A DNA stretch of 64,000 bases from Candolleomyces eurysporus (taxonomy: Eukaryota > Basidiomycota > Agaricomycetes > Agaricales > Psathyrellaceae): NCBI GenBank assembly GCA_027579435.1, contig JANBPK010000771.1:124001-188000 (forward strand), given 5' to 3'. The notes under the pieces are model-generated. The model searched no databases. It was not told the DNA's origin and was given only the letters and a program-made list of their open reading frames with translations. Positions 33,913 to 44,928 of this stretch are shown here, in pieces. Position numbers and translations under genes: made by a program. Position 1 is the first letter of the stretch. Each line of letters begins with the position of its first letter.

Positions 33913-36217
33913 CTAATCTTCAGAGTCAGACCACGTTTCACAGATCTGCTGCCACTTGTCGTGTAAAGTCTGAATTACTTGATGATATTCTTGGTCATGG
34001 CGGCGCTGGAACAGNTTTTTATCAAGTTGTCAGGCCATGAGGGCCGTTGTGACGAGTAGCGACTTACTTCGTAATCCAGAAGAGCATAGGACAACAGGGC
34101 CAGCCAGCCGTCTACCAGTGGTTTGAGAAAGGGCTTGGAACTTGAATCTGTGTCAACTTGCTCCTCAATCCGTTTGTCTAAAATTTCCCATCTCTTGAGT
34201 TTCTCGAAGTTACTACTACCTGTGGAAAGAAGATGCGGAATGCAACTAAACTCAGGTCTACGTGTAGCGAACCCCGCCGAAAGAAGGTGGCATGCGAATG
34301 AAGAGATTGCTGAAATTCCGTGGTTTGGTTGAGACTCAGTACAGAGCGTTCCAAGTAGTATGGAAATGTACATACCATGCCTGTCCAGAGCCCCGACGCA
34401 GGTGGCAATCACAAACTCGGCAGCACGGGATTCTGGGACGAAAAGGCTCTTCGAACGACTCGCGCTATCAAGAAAATCCTGAAAAGATTTGTGGTAAAAG
34501 TGGAGAAGTTCGTAAAGCCTCGCCCCCGGAGGGGCGGCCTCTGCGGTGACAAGTGACCGAAGGTCAGATATGAGCCACCGATGTGAGTTTTCTTCCAAAC
34601 CCATAATCTCATCCGAAGCGGCAAGACTAGGGACAACATGAAGGGTCCAACGAGTGCTGCGTAGCAATTGGTATACCCTGAGCAATAAGAGGAAATCCCT
34701 ATCAGGGTGTGCCGCCTCATATGCTTGTTTAGCAGCAGATACGATGTTGGTGTAAAGGAGGTCCAGGGCGGCAAAGGGCTGCGCTTGGTCTTCAGGAGTC
34801 CAGGTAAGAACAGTTCGCAACCTGTCCACAGGGGAACTTCGTCGTTCCGATACGAACTTGATCACTGTCGCAGCGTAGATGAATTGACCTGATGCATTGG
34901 CGACCAGTGTTTCGATATCTTCCTCTGACGGCCATGAAGGGGGTCGTGCTCGGGGATCGCCACTTCTTCGGCCTATCTCGCGGAGCCTCCTCCATAATGA
35001 GCGACGAATGTCACTACCAGCGTCGTATTGATCGCTGAGTTGGATGTGATACGCCTTTTGGTGGAGGTATCCGGTGTCTTCTAGAGCGCTACGAATTGCC
35101 CATTCCGGTCTGCTGGCAATGAAAATGCGGAAAGGAAGCGTGTCATTCTGGAGGAGGCAATCATCAATGGTTTCCAAAAGCTCGGCCTGGCGCTGTTCGT
35201 CGGTACACTCATCCAGTCCATCGATGAGGATGGCGTAAGGGAGAGCTGTGAGCTCGGGTTTCGAGATTTGCTGGGAAAGGCCCTCGATGGGATTGACGAT
35301 GAGCTTGTTCATCTGCGTCGCCAATGATTTCTCGAAGATTAGCGGATCTTTGGTTACGGCTGCAGAAATAGCCTCTCGGACGGTCGTGTTATTCAACCCC
35401 AGCTGGTACGCAATCGTTGGAATCACGGCAGACACTGTGTTTCGAGTAGGGTCGGTGGACGAGAAGAAGAATGTCGAGGATAAGATGTCCAGTCTGGAAC
35501 ACTTCTCTGCGACCGTCTGCTGCAATGCCGACTTTCCTGAACCCGCAGCGCCCGTCATGCACAGCAAACGCTGAGGCGATTCTCGGTCTTGAATCCACCC
35601 TACGAGCTCTTCGATCACCTCGACACGGGTATCTTCGTCGCATTTTGGCGGATCGAAACGGTATTTGGAGTCGTGCAGCGCATTTGGAGCCGTGTTCTGC
35701 AGTAATCGCTCCCATCCTGGAAAACCATAAACGACAGATAAATCGACTCAGCAGACTCGAAGTGGGAGATGGCAACGCACCACTGGGGTCGTTCGAGTTG
35801 GATCCATGCTGGTGTGCGTTGATTTGCAGGCCACCACCGAAAACAAAACCGCTTGAGTGGGGNAAAAAAACTTGACGATGCTTCGGCGCTCGAGTCCTTG
35901 GTCTGTGTTATCTTCAAGCCACTCGTCGACTCGGAGGAACTGGCCGCCAGGGAAGTTCGATCCTGAAATCGGCGCTCTTCGCTTCTCGAAGCAGTTAGAG
36001 TGTTCGAAGCAACGACAGTTGGTGACGCCACTTGCACAGATCCTACTGGAACTGGCCCAATGCGCCCAGCGTTGCTCTCTTCTGAGTTGACCTGCTCTGT
36101 TGGTAACTGATCTTCAAGATCAGCCTGCTGACCGACAATTCGGTCACTTTTACGCTTTTTCGACCAAGGCCATCGGAGAGATGGCTTAGAGGATGTGGGC
36201 TTGGCCTTGGGGTTCAT
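33913..36217 (-). CDS. NACHT-domain NTPase 5 (STAND/NLR-like)
   Basis: Exons 36217-35781, 35716-34376, 34319-34078 and 34005-33913. Exon 1 contains one N (35,863) beside a run of seven A. Counting it, exon 1 is one base too long for the conserved phase; dropping it restores the frame (HSSGFVFGGGLQINAHQHG) and gives 703 residues. The start is MNPKAKPTSSKPSLRWPWSK. Walker A GAAGSGKS and Walker B ILIDGLDECTDEQ are intact. An extra Asn gives SSNFEKLKRWEILDKR in exon 3. The short last exon is RRHDQEYHQVIQTLHDKWQ then an acidic end. A further N at 34,015 lies in intron 3, again beside a homopolymer. Confidence 0.85.
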
Positions 36218-37218
36218 CCTGACCGCAAACAGAGGTGGTGGTTGAAAGTGAAGCTATAAATTCCCAGGCTGACGGCGAACCAGGGATAGGCGCCCGGCGT
36301 AAGTCGGGGACGATCAAAGGACCAGCTTTGAACTGAAACCGAAGATGACGCATCGTTATTTTTTGTAGGTGGCGGGCATAGGTTCAACATAGAATGGGTC
36401 CGTGATTCTGCAAGGCCTTTAGGTATCGATACTGTCGCTTAGTATGTGGCGGTTCTCGACCCTTTGGAGGTCATACCTGTCTGGAATTATATGAGGATAT
36501 TTTCAACATCATAATTGGGAGTTGACGATAGTCAGAGGAACGATGAAGTTGCTTTAGCTTCCTTCCCACCAGCCTTGATCGATCCGTTCAACCCAGGTCT
36601 GCTGGGCTTTGACTGGGCTTTCGTACGCAAGACTCACACTCCAACGAGCGTCGTATTGAGGTGGTAACACTACAGTGGTCAGTACGTTACATGGATAGTA
36701 GATATTGTATGAAAGCCGTCCTTAGTCCAGAATATACTAGTATTAATGTAGTATTCTTCACATCATGAGGTTTGGTCAATGGCAAGCAGAATGCCTTGGC
36801 GACATGAGGCAGCCCAGTTGAAGGTATGGCGTCATCCGCGTCTTTTGGGTGGGCCCATGGACTCTTTCAAGGAAGGCATTGGGTGTGCCTTTGCAATGTG
36901 AACCTGACTGCTCGGACACACCGTCATTCCGAACCGCGAAACTTACATATCAGGAGCTCGCAGTCACTTGTAAAGCACTATTCTCCAACTCGAACTATGT
37001 GGTCTGTCATCAGGAACATTGACACCGAATCTCCCGATACGCCCCTCCTTTTGAGGTCCACTTGCATCAACGGCACCAAGAAGCTCGTGTATTTCGATTG
37101 AAATTATGCACGCGCCAAAGATTTTCGATGAACTCGAAGCTGTTCAGGTGTGACTATAATCCCCGCCTCCTCGCTCATCGGAGCCTGACTCACCAGAGCT
37201 GGAGTCTTCAAGGAGGTA
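36218..37218. other. intergenic between NACHT-5 and NACHT-6
   Basis: Contains the type-B upstream box of NACHT-5 (from 36,265), module W (about 36,560-36,690) and, from about 36,880, the common NACHT 3' flank. No gene supported; modules X, Y, F and E are missing. Confidence 0.5.
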
Positions 37219-39522
37219 TCAGGCCAGGTTCCTGATTTCATCGGAGATTGGCTTCCACTTGTCATATAAAGTCTGGATTACTCTGTGAAATTCTTGGTCA
37301 TGGTGGCTCTGAAACAGTTGCGATTAAGTTGTTAGTACGCAAGGCGGTTGAGATGGGGAGTCACGAGTGACTTACTTCGATTCCTAGCAGAGCATGCGAC
37401 AAGAGGGCCAGCCAACCATCTACTCCTGGTTTGGCCATCCAAATGTTCTTTGAACATCGAAAAAAATCCGCCTCGACGCATTCTTCCACCTTTTTCCATC
37501 TCGTTATTTTCACGAAGCTGCTACCCGTGGAGAGAAGATGTGGAATGCAGCCTAACTCAGGCTTACGTGTATCGAACACGATCAAAAGGAGGCATACGAA
37601 ACCCCCAATTGAAGTAATTGCTGAATTCCCTTGGTTTAGTTCAAAGTGTTCCGAGTAAAATGAGTATGCACATACAATCATCCTTGTCCAGAGCCCTGAT
37701 ACAGTTGACGGCCACAAACTCGATGGCACGGGCCTCTGGAACGAAGAGGCTCTTAGAGCGAACCGCGCTACCAAGAAAATCCGTAAAGGACTTGTGGTAA
37801 AAGCGCAGCTCTTCGGGCGTGATGGGATTCTGGGTGAACGTGAACATCTGGGGGACCTCTATGGAAACGAGAGAACGTAAATCAGAGATGAGCCACCGAT
37901 GGGCGTTACCTTCCAAGTCGGCTATCTTCGAGAGATTTGGAAAAACAGGGAAACCCCAACTCTGTAGCAGCCGGCATACGCTGAACAATAAGAGGAAATC
38001 CCTGTCAAGATGAGCTGCCTCATACGCTTCTTTGGCAGCAGATACGATGTTGGTATAAAGAAGGTCCAGGGCGGCGAAGGGCTGCGCTCGATCCTCGGGT
38101 GTCCAGGTAATAACAGCTTGTAATCTGTCCACAGGAGAACTTCGTCGTTCCGATACGAACTTGATCACCGTCGCTGCATAGATGAATTGACCCGACGCAT
38201 TAGCGACCAATATTTCAATGTCTTGCTTCGATGGCCATGACGGGGATAGTGCGCGTGGATCGCCACTTCTTCGACCTATATCGCGGAGCCTCCTCCACAA
38301 TACGCGACGAATGTCACCACTGGCGTCGTATTGATCGCTGAGTTGGATGTGATATGCCTTTTGGTGGAGATGTCCCGTGACTTCCAGTGCGCTATGGATT
38401 GCCCATTCCGGTCTGCTGGCAATGAAAACACGGAAAGGAAGTGCGCCGTTTTGGAGAAGGCAATCGTCGATAGTTGCCAAGAGCTCGGCTTGGCGCTCTT
38501 CGTCGGAGCACTCATCCAGTCCATCGATGAGGATGGTATAAGGGAGGGCTGCGAGCTCAGGTTTCGAACATTCCTGGAAGAGATCCTCAACCGGATTAAC
38601 GATGAGCTTGTTCATCTGTGTCTTCAACGATTTCTCGAAGATCAGCGGATCTTTGGTCACGGCCGCGGAAATAGCCTCCCGGAGAGCAGGCTTACTTGAC
38701 CCCAACTGGTACGCGATCGTTGGAATCACAGCAGACACTGTGTTTCGAGTAGGGTCGGTTGATGAGAAAAAGAATGTCGAGGACAAGATGTCCAGCCCGG
38801 AACACTTCTCTGCGACCGTCTGCTGCAATGCCGACTTTCCTGAACCGGCAGCGCCCGTCATGCACAGCAAACGCTGAGGCGATTCTCGGTCTTGAATCCA
38901 CCCCATGAGCTCTTCGGTCACCTCCACACGAGTGTCTTCGTCACATTTTGGTGGATCAAAACGGTATTTAGAGTCGTGCAGTGCATTCGGAGCCGTTTTC
39001 TGCAGTAACATCTGCCATCCTGGGGAACCGCAAATAACATGTGAGGCGAGCGACTAGTAGCGAAATTGGCATCGTAGATGGCGACGCACCACTGGGGTCA
39101 TTCGAGTTGGATCCATGCTGGGATGCATCGACTTGCAAACGTTTGACGACAAAATGGCTTGCATTAGAGAAAAGGTTCGATGGTGCTCCAGTGTTCGATA
39201 CAGCGGCCTGGATCATCTCGAATTCCAAGCCGTTCTGACACGGACAGGTCCCTTTCTGGGTTGCCAGTGTATTTTCCAGTCGCCATTCGTCACTGCTCGA
39301 AGTATCCGCTGTGTTTGAAGCACCGACAATGGGCGACGCCATTTGCATAGAAGCTATTGGAACTGGCTGAATGCGCCCATCGTTGCTCTCTTCTGAGTTG
39401 GCCTGCTTTGTCGGTACCTGGGCTTCAGGCTGCTGCCCGACAGTTCGGTTACCTTTCCGCTTCTTCAACCAAGGCCAGCGGAAAGATGGTTTCGAGGATG
39501 TGGGCTTGGCCTCGGGAGTCAT
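37219..39522 (-). CDS. NACHT-domain NTPase 6 (STAND/NLR-like)
   Basis: Exons 39522-39090, 39019-37676, 37620-37376 and 37308-37219 encode 703 residues; introns are 70, 55 and 67 bp. The N-terminal exon has SFRWPWLKKRKGNRTVGQQ. Exon 2 begins WQMLLQKTAPNALHDS, slightly unlike the WERLLQNTAPNA of most copies. Walker A and Walker B (ILIDGLDECSDEE) are intact. The third exon differs most in its first part (GGFVCLLLIVFDTRK) and has KITRWKKVEEC where others have KIKRWEKVDKC. The 29-residue last exon starts SHHDQEFHRVIQTLYDKWK. The type-A upstream box is at 39,594-39,616. No small four-exon gene lies at its 3' side. Confidence 0.85.
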
Positions 39523-39593
39523 CCTGATACTGACAGTGAATACAGGTGGTGGTGGAAAGATAAGAAGTAAATTCCCACTGTGCTCCTGTGCCA

Positions 39594-39616
39594 CTCCCAA
39601 TTAATCCTCAGCGCTT
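39594..39616 (-). promoter_or_regulatory. type-A NACHT upstream box (NACHT-6)
   Basis: CTCCCAATTAATCCTCAG then CGCTT, 72-94 bp upstream of the NACHT-6 start codon; the counterpart of the box before NACHT-4. Confidence 0.35.
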
Positions 39617-39829
39617 AATTCCTGGCGCTTGCATTTACGCCCTAGATTTGCCGGTCAACCTTGACTGGAGACCGAGGAGGGTGCCGCAATTCTGAGAGGC
39701 TCTGGGTTGCCTATATTGCCTAGTAGCATATGGCGATCCTCAGCCACGTTTTGGGCTTGAAGCATGCGTTTACTTTTTCTTGCTTACAGTATGCCTTGGG
39801 ATTTTTTGAAAATGCAATTGCTAGTCGAC

Positions 39830-40860
39830 GGCGAGAGACGCTTCCTCAATCCGTTCAACCCATGCTTACCGAGCGCGCACGAACCAACATTCCGACCAGC
39901 GTCGTATTGAGGCGGTAGTAGTACAGTGGCCAATACATAACAATATCGCACAGAAGGCCGCGTGAGTCTAAGACAATGGTGTTCATTGGTCAGGGAAAGC
40001 CGAGTACCCAGGTTTTGAAGGGCTCTGGACGCCTCCAACATACCTGGTCAAGCACGTTACAATGTTACATGAGGTCGACGGCGAAGGATAGAGCTTCGCC
40101 GTTGCAGGGAGGAGGGTGTTCATGGGTAACGAGCGACGCAAGGCGGCGAACTGATTTGAAATTTGTCGAGGCGGCTCAGGACTCCTGCATGGTCGCTGGT
40201 CAAGCTCAAGTAAGTTCTTTGAGGTCCATGGGTAGGATGACATTTGCTTCAGGAGGGTTCATGAACGACAAGCAAGGTGGGAGAGCCTGAGGGCGAACCG
40301 GTTCGAAGGCCGTTTGATCGCTGAATGGAGCTCGCGGCAACGCGCGACGATGAACGGCGACCATTGTTGGCTATCGACCACCGCGAGCTTTTGCCAAATA
40401 GTATTCGTTCGACGTTCTCAACACTCTCCACCAGCTCATGAACGCCTCCGCTGGTCCCAAAATGCACTGCCAACGTGAAGGACATGGAAAAACACCCTCG
40501 ACTTGGCGTCACCAAACAATTTGGCAACCGACAACGACCGCAGCCTCCGTCTTTGGCGAGAGCATTTCAACCCTCGTCAGAGCTCACCACTGAGATGTTG
40601 GCCTGGAATACTTGCATGCTCGTTGGCATGTCGATCCTCGCCGCCCCTCTCAAGTCTTGTCGTGGTGGAAGCTGTGGGCGATAGGGATTCGGGGGCATCG
40701 TCATAGATTCAAGGTATGTATTCTCTTGTTCCCGCATTGCCAATGAGGAATTGTCAATGACGATTCTTTCTCGCTGGTCAGGCAAAGACCTGTCTCCCGC
40801 TTTAGAAGTCCAAGCGGTTCACCGTCTTGCCTTGCTATACGAGCTCGAAACGGCCTGACT
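39830..40860. repeat. modules W and X, copy 4 (fullest)
   Basis: Module W at 39,830-39,940, then the longest module X. It joins the parts found separately at 33.5 kb (left half), 21.5 kb (middle, CGAACCGGTTCGAA) and 28.0 kb (right half). On the minus strand a broken protein can be read (GGVHELVESVENVERIL, then RSNGLRTGSPSGSP), comparable with EGVRGLVELLKTSNESLA at 21.7 kb. Probably the remnant of a minus-strand gene of the original unit; family not recognised. Confidence 0.6.
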
Positions 40861-40970
40861 GACGGTCGCGATCGCTCTTGCCTCCAGCCTCGCATGCTAT
40901 CGGCTCAGGCAATACAGCTCCCTCAGGGAGGATTCCAAAGCAGTCAGACGTCCTCTGATGCTGGGTCGCG

Positions 40971-41300
40971 AACCATGCTTCAAGTCCCCAGAACTGGTGG
41001 CGCGGCCTCAAGCATGTTGCCTCCCAATTGGCGCATGTGGTCATGGTCGTCGCCCTCTCGACCTCGGACACCTTAGGTCAACCCGTCGGCAACATCGAGC
41101 GAACATGCACTTCTTGATTGGTGCGAACCACGTTGTTCAATACCACCGCCTGTGGTGGCACGGCCTCAAGCATATCACCGTACATTCGGTGCATGCGGTC
41201 ATGGCCATTGCCCCCTACCCCTCGCGCGCCTTGGGAGACCACTGGACGGTGTCGAACAAGCACTCTGCCACCATCGGCATGATGCAGGGCCGACAGCCAT
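40971..41300. repeat. module Y, tandem pair
   Basis: Two direct copies of the roughly 150-bp module Y. The first begins GCGAACCATGCTTCAAG and the second GCGAACCACGTTGTTC. Each has a GGCGCGGCCTCAAGCAT or GGCACGGCCTCAAGCAT core and ends around an ATCGAGCGAACATG or GTCGAACAAGCACT segment. Confidence 0.65.
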
Positions 41301-41459
41301 GCTTCTTGTCATCCAGCGATTCGGACATGTATTTGTGTCCTCCCTGGATGGGATCTGGCTCGTACCCCTGGCAGGAAAAAATAGAAGGGATTTTGAGGAG
41401 GCAGGGTGCCTTATGTGGCAACCAAGCAACAGAGCGACGTGAGGGAGAAACAAAGCTTC

Positions 41460-42282
41460 CGTCTATTTTTTTCTTTTTTTGCATAGGCGGCCTCTGTGGA
41501 CGAGATCTGGACGCTTTTAAGTCGCTGTGTTCTCGCCCGCCAGCATTGTTGGGTAGTCTGGTAAGGACAGTCTTCTCCCGACCGATCTTTCCTCAACGCT
41601 GAATAATGTTCCAGGCGAGGCTGGTGTTCGTCTCTGCACGAGATTGAGTTGAGACTTTGGGGGCAGGAAAGACGTCGGTGACGGGTGGGATCCTGGGCGT
41701 CGGCAGCTTGAAATAGGGCGTGTGGTGGCGTGGCTTTCGACGTGGGGTTCAACAGTGTCTTTGGGCGGGGTCTTGGATAGGTCTTTGTTGGTGGTGGATT
41801 TACCGTGTGCTGCTAGCAGGCGGCGGTCGCCCGGCTGTTGACAAGGCTCCATAATGGCCAATGGTGGATGCGTCTGCACAGCGATTGGAGCGAATTATGA
41901 AGCGGAGACCGTAGACGAATGGGACCGTGGATAGCCTTCATGGCTGAACGAGGTCGTTTCGCGAATGTAGGGGCATTGCGGGTGTCAATGGATGAGGGGC
42001 AGGAGTTGAAGACGGAACCCAGTGGCACGTCTAGTGTCGAATGTCAAGGCAGCACGATGGTGAATGAAAGGCCACGCACCAGGACTTCCCATGTTTCCTC
42101 TGCGCTAACGGTCGCCCATGTCCAGCCCCCAACACCAGAGAATGTTGTCAAAAGAGGCTTTCTCGCCATTGGGCGAGACCTGTTCTGATCTTTTCCCGGA
42201 ATAAACTTCGCCTGGACAGCAGCAATCAGCGAAGGCTTGTTTGACTCTAGGAAAACAGGAAGACTTGGGCCGCTCTCCTACT
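41460..42282. repeat. module F, copy 2 (left flank of block E)
   Basis: Counterpart of 22,610-23,415. It carries the same minus-strand frame (42,410-42,105, GTCRKEKGGHLFTTGG then CARPMVGEEA) across its right edge. Confidence 0.6.
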
Positions 42283-44730
42283 CTCGCCTCTTCCCTGGCC
42301 TCTTCGCCAACCATCGGGCGAGCGCATTTCAGCCGGCCAACATCGCTGCCCAGGCACCTGCCACCAGTGGTAAACAGATGGCCTCCCTTCTCCTTACGGC
42401 ACGTTCCCACTCGCAGCTATGCTCGATTTGCACCGGTTCCGCTTTCATTTGACAAATCGAGCAACGGGAATCTCAGTGCCACGGTTTGGCCCCTCGCAAT
42501 CGAGACCAGAAACCGGCCTTCCACCTCAATTTGGTCCCAAACGCGTGAAATCTCTCGCCAATTTAGGCTCGAGCTCACGAAGGAGACCGGGGACCTGATT
42601 TTTCCCCTTGGCGCACAATTCATTCAAGAATATTCTTCGCCAGACAGAATTCGGTCGCCTGCTCATGGCCCTGATCCTGGACCCTGGATTTCTGGCTACA
42701 TAAGCCAACGTTTTTCGCTCCGCTGGCTTCTTTCCTCCTTTCTTTGCTCCACCACCACCTCACATTATCTGCCGCTGGCTCTGGCCACGACAAGGAAGAG
42801 TCCTTTTCAGGCTCTTTCCTCTCGGCTCACCGCTCCTTCTCCCTTCCTTTTTTTTTTCCTGTCTACCGACTACGCTACGCTATTCTATTCTACAACGAGC
42901 TTATATACTTTTTCTCGATAATTCCGTCACCGTTCAGACCATACAATTCGCCAAGATGCCTCTCTCCCGTCTCCCGCTTCCATCTTTCTCGCTCGTTCTC
43001 ACTGCGACTAACGGCGACCCTCTGCTCATGATGCAGGATTTTAATCCTGCACCGACCAGCGTCCAAGTCAACCTGCAGCTTCCGCAGCTCAGTGCGTTTG
43101 TGACTGCTCCCACTCTTCTGCAACCCAGCGATCATGATCCTCTCATGGTAGGTGTCCACTGTCGGAAGGCCATAGCTTGAGTGCTGATCGCCTTCCAGCA
43201 AACACTCGATACGCGCTTCCAAGGACAGCTCGCATATCAAGCGCGTTACGCGGTAAGCCCTGTCTATCTATTAGCACGTTGGGTCACTGACGAAGGTCAA
43301 TCGTTCACAGACCGAAGCTGGCAAACTCAGGGGCGAAGACGATGATAACCAGAGCGAGACTGGGACAATTTATGAGCCGTATCCCGTCGGTCTCGCGCAA
43401 GGGCTTCACGCCTCGGGAGAGCATGGGCCCACCCATCGGCGTCAACGTCCTCCTACCCGCCGTAAATCTCCTAATTTGCCGAGGCATTTGAACATGAAGG
43501 TAAGTCGAAGGCCATTCTCGTGATCACTGTTGACGAAGGTCCCGCAGTTCTCCGCCTTCTGGCGCAAACTTCGCCGCCTAGGCGCCTCCGTTCTCTGCAA
43601 CAACGTTTAGACCTCAACGATGAAAGACAACATAAACAAAATGCACCACAGCCCACTCCTTTCGATATAGAGGCTCCAACTTTCCGACACCGTGTACCAT
43701 AGGATTCAGATCTTGCCAGCCATGTATATTTTCTTCCGGCAAAGCTGTTTTAAACGGTTTTTGACCTGGAGCTCTGGCGATTTTCCGGCTGATATTTCTT
43801 GAACTGTCTTGCATATCGTGCTTCACCCACGACCATACCATGGCCCTGAGACCGACTGCCTTGAGGATAGCTGGCAAGTTGTGTTTGCAATCTTGTATGT
43901 GTGTCGCATTTCATTTCAACACTTTGACAGAACGTCTCACTCACACATCTTCGGGCTACAGATCCTCACGCAGCGCTTGTTGCCAGCTTTTCTTCGACGG
44001 TTCCGCCGTTCTTCTTGAGGACAAAGCTTCACATAGAATTTTTGTCGCTTTGACGCACACACGATCGTTTCATTTCTTCGTCTTTGGACATGTCTTGCAT
44101 AATTCTATTTGCTGGTCCGAAACATTGTATATAGCCCATGGTCACTCACAATCTTGAAGATATTGGTTTGCATGTCTTGACGTGGTCGGATGTCAGTCAC
44201 ACATGTTCAGATATTGAGCGTTGATCCTCGATAATCTCTTCAAGATGTTGCGGCGAAACTCAAATGTCTTGTAGTTTTCGATTAATGGTGCCAACATGTA
44301 CAGCTTCCTGCATTCCGGCCATGCTTCAAGACTGCGTGGTGCACCGTGACGTTGAAGTTTGCTTCTGATTTCTAGAGTATCTTCTCTCATTGATAGAGGT
44401 GCTTTGAGGTGCTACGCTTCAAGTCGCAAATTTGACAGATCTTGCTGCATCCACGTTGCTGAGCTCAAACAATGGGGCACACCAATTATCAAAACGTATC
44501 ATCGATTTGTATTCAATCATGATGGTAAGATAGGGTGGACGAGAAAAGGGGGTGATATAAGTGAGGGAGCATTGAAAAAGGATGGCAGGATTGGAGATNG
44601 GGGGGTGGGGGAAGCAAGGCGTGCGTGGGAGTGTCGGGCTACGCATCGCCTTATATGACTCGTCGGCATGGTCTGTGCGTAATCTTTCCATTTTGAGCGA
44701 TGTCGGCAAATGCCTACACGTCTCCTCAGT
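42283..44730. repeat. duplicated block E, copy 3
   Basis: Full-length like copy 1 but more diverged: leader, small four-exon gene, 3' region, then the minus-strand TATA (about 44,648) and leader. In this copy the short minus-strand frame is interrupted by stops. An N is present at 44,599. Confidence 0.8.
42956..43610 (+). CDS. small four-exon protein of unknown function, copy 3
   Basis: Exons 42956-43147, 43199-43252, 43311-43499 and 43548-43610 encode 165 residues; introns are 51, 58 and 48 bp, all GT-AG with conserved phase 0. Exon 1 differs from copy 1 at 11 of 64 positions but keeps SFSLVLTA, MQDFNPAPTSV and QLPQLSA. Exon 3 is far more diverged (HRRQRPPTRRKSPNLPRHLN), one codon longer and still basic. 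The last exon is FSAFWRKLRRLGASVLCNNV. Unlike copies 1 and 2, retention of intron 1 meets a stop. Convergent with NACHT-7. Survival of every splice site despite divergence argues for selection. Confidence 0.7.
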
Positions 44731-44928
44731 GGGTGCTAACCAAAAAAGGCATTCTGCAATATAAACTGAAATCAAGCACTTGCAGTCACCGGTAAGTGAG
44801 GCACTATTCGCCAACTCGAGTGGATCTAATCGTAGTCAGCCTACCGATATGTGCTAAGAAACTAATGCAATTCTATTCAGATTACACGCGCCCGAAATTT
44901 CCAGGAAGAAGTCGTACAGGTGTGCCCT

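Noticed and set aside
42241..42921. 226-codon plus-strand frame upstream of small gene copy 3
   Set aside because: The same region is frame-broken in copies 1 and 2 and contains the probable promoter and leader; only its first 60 codons are similar between copies.
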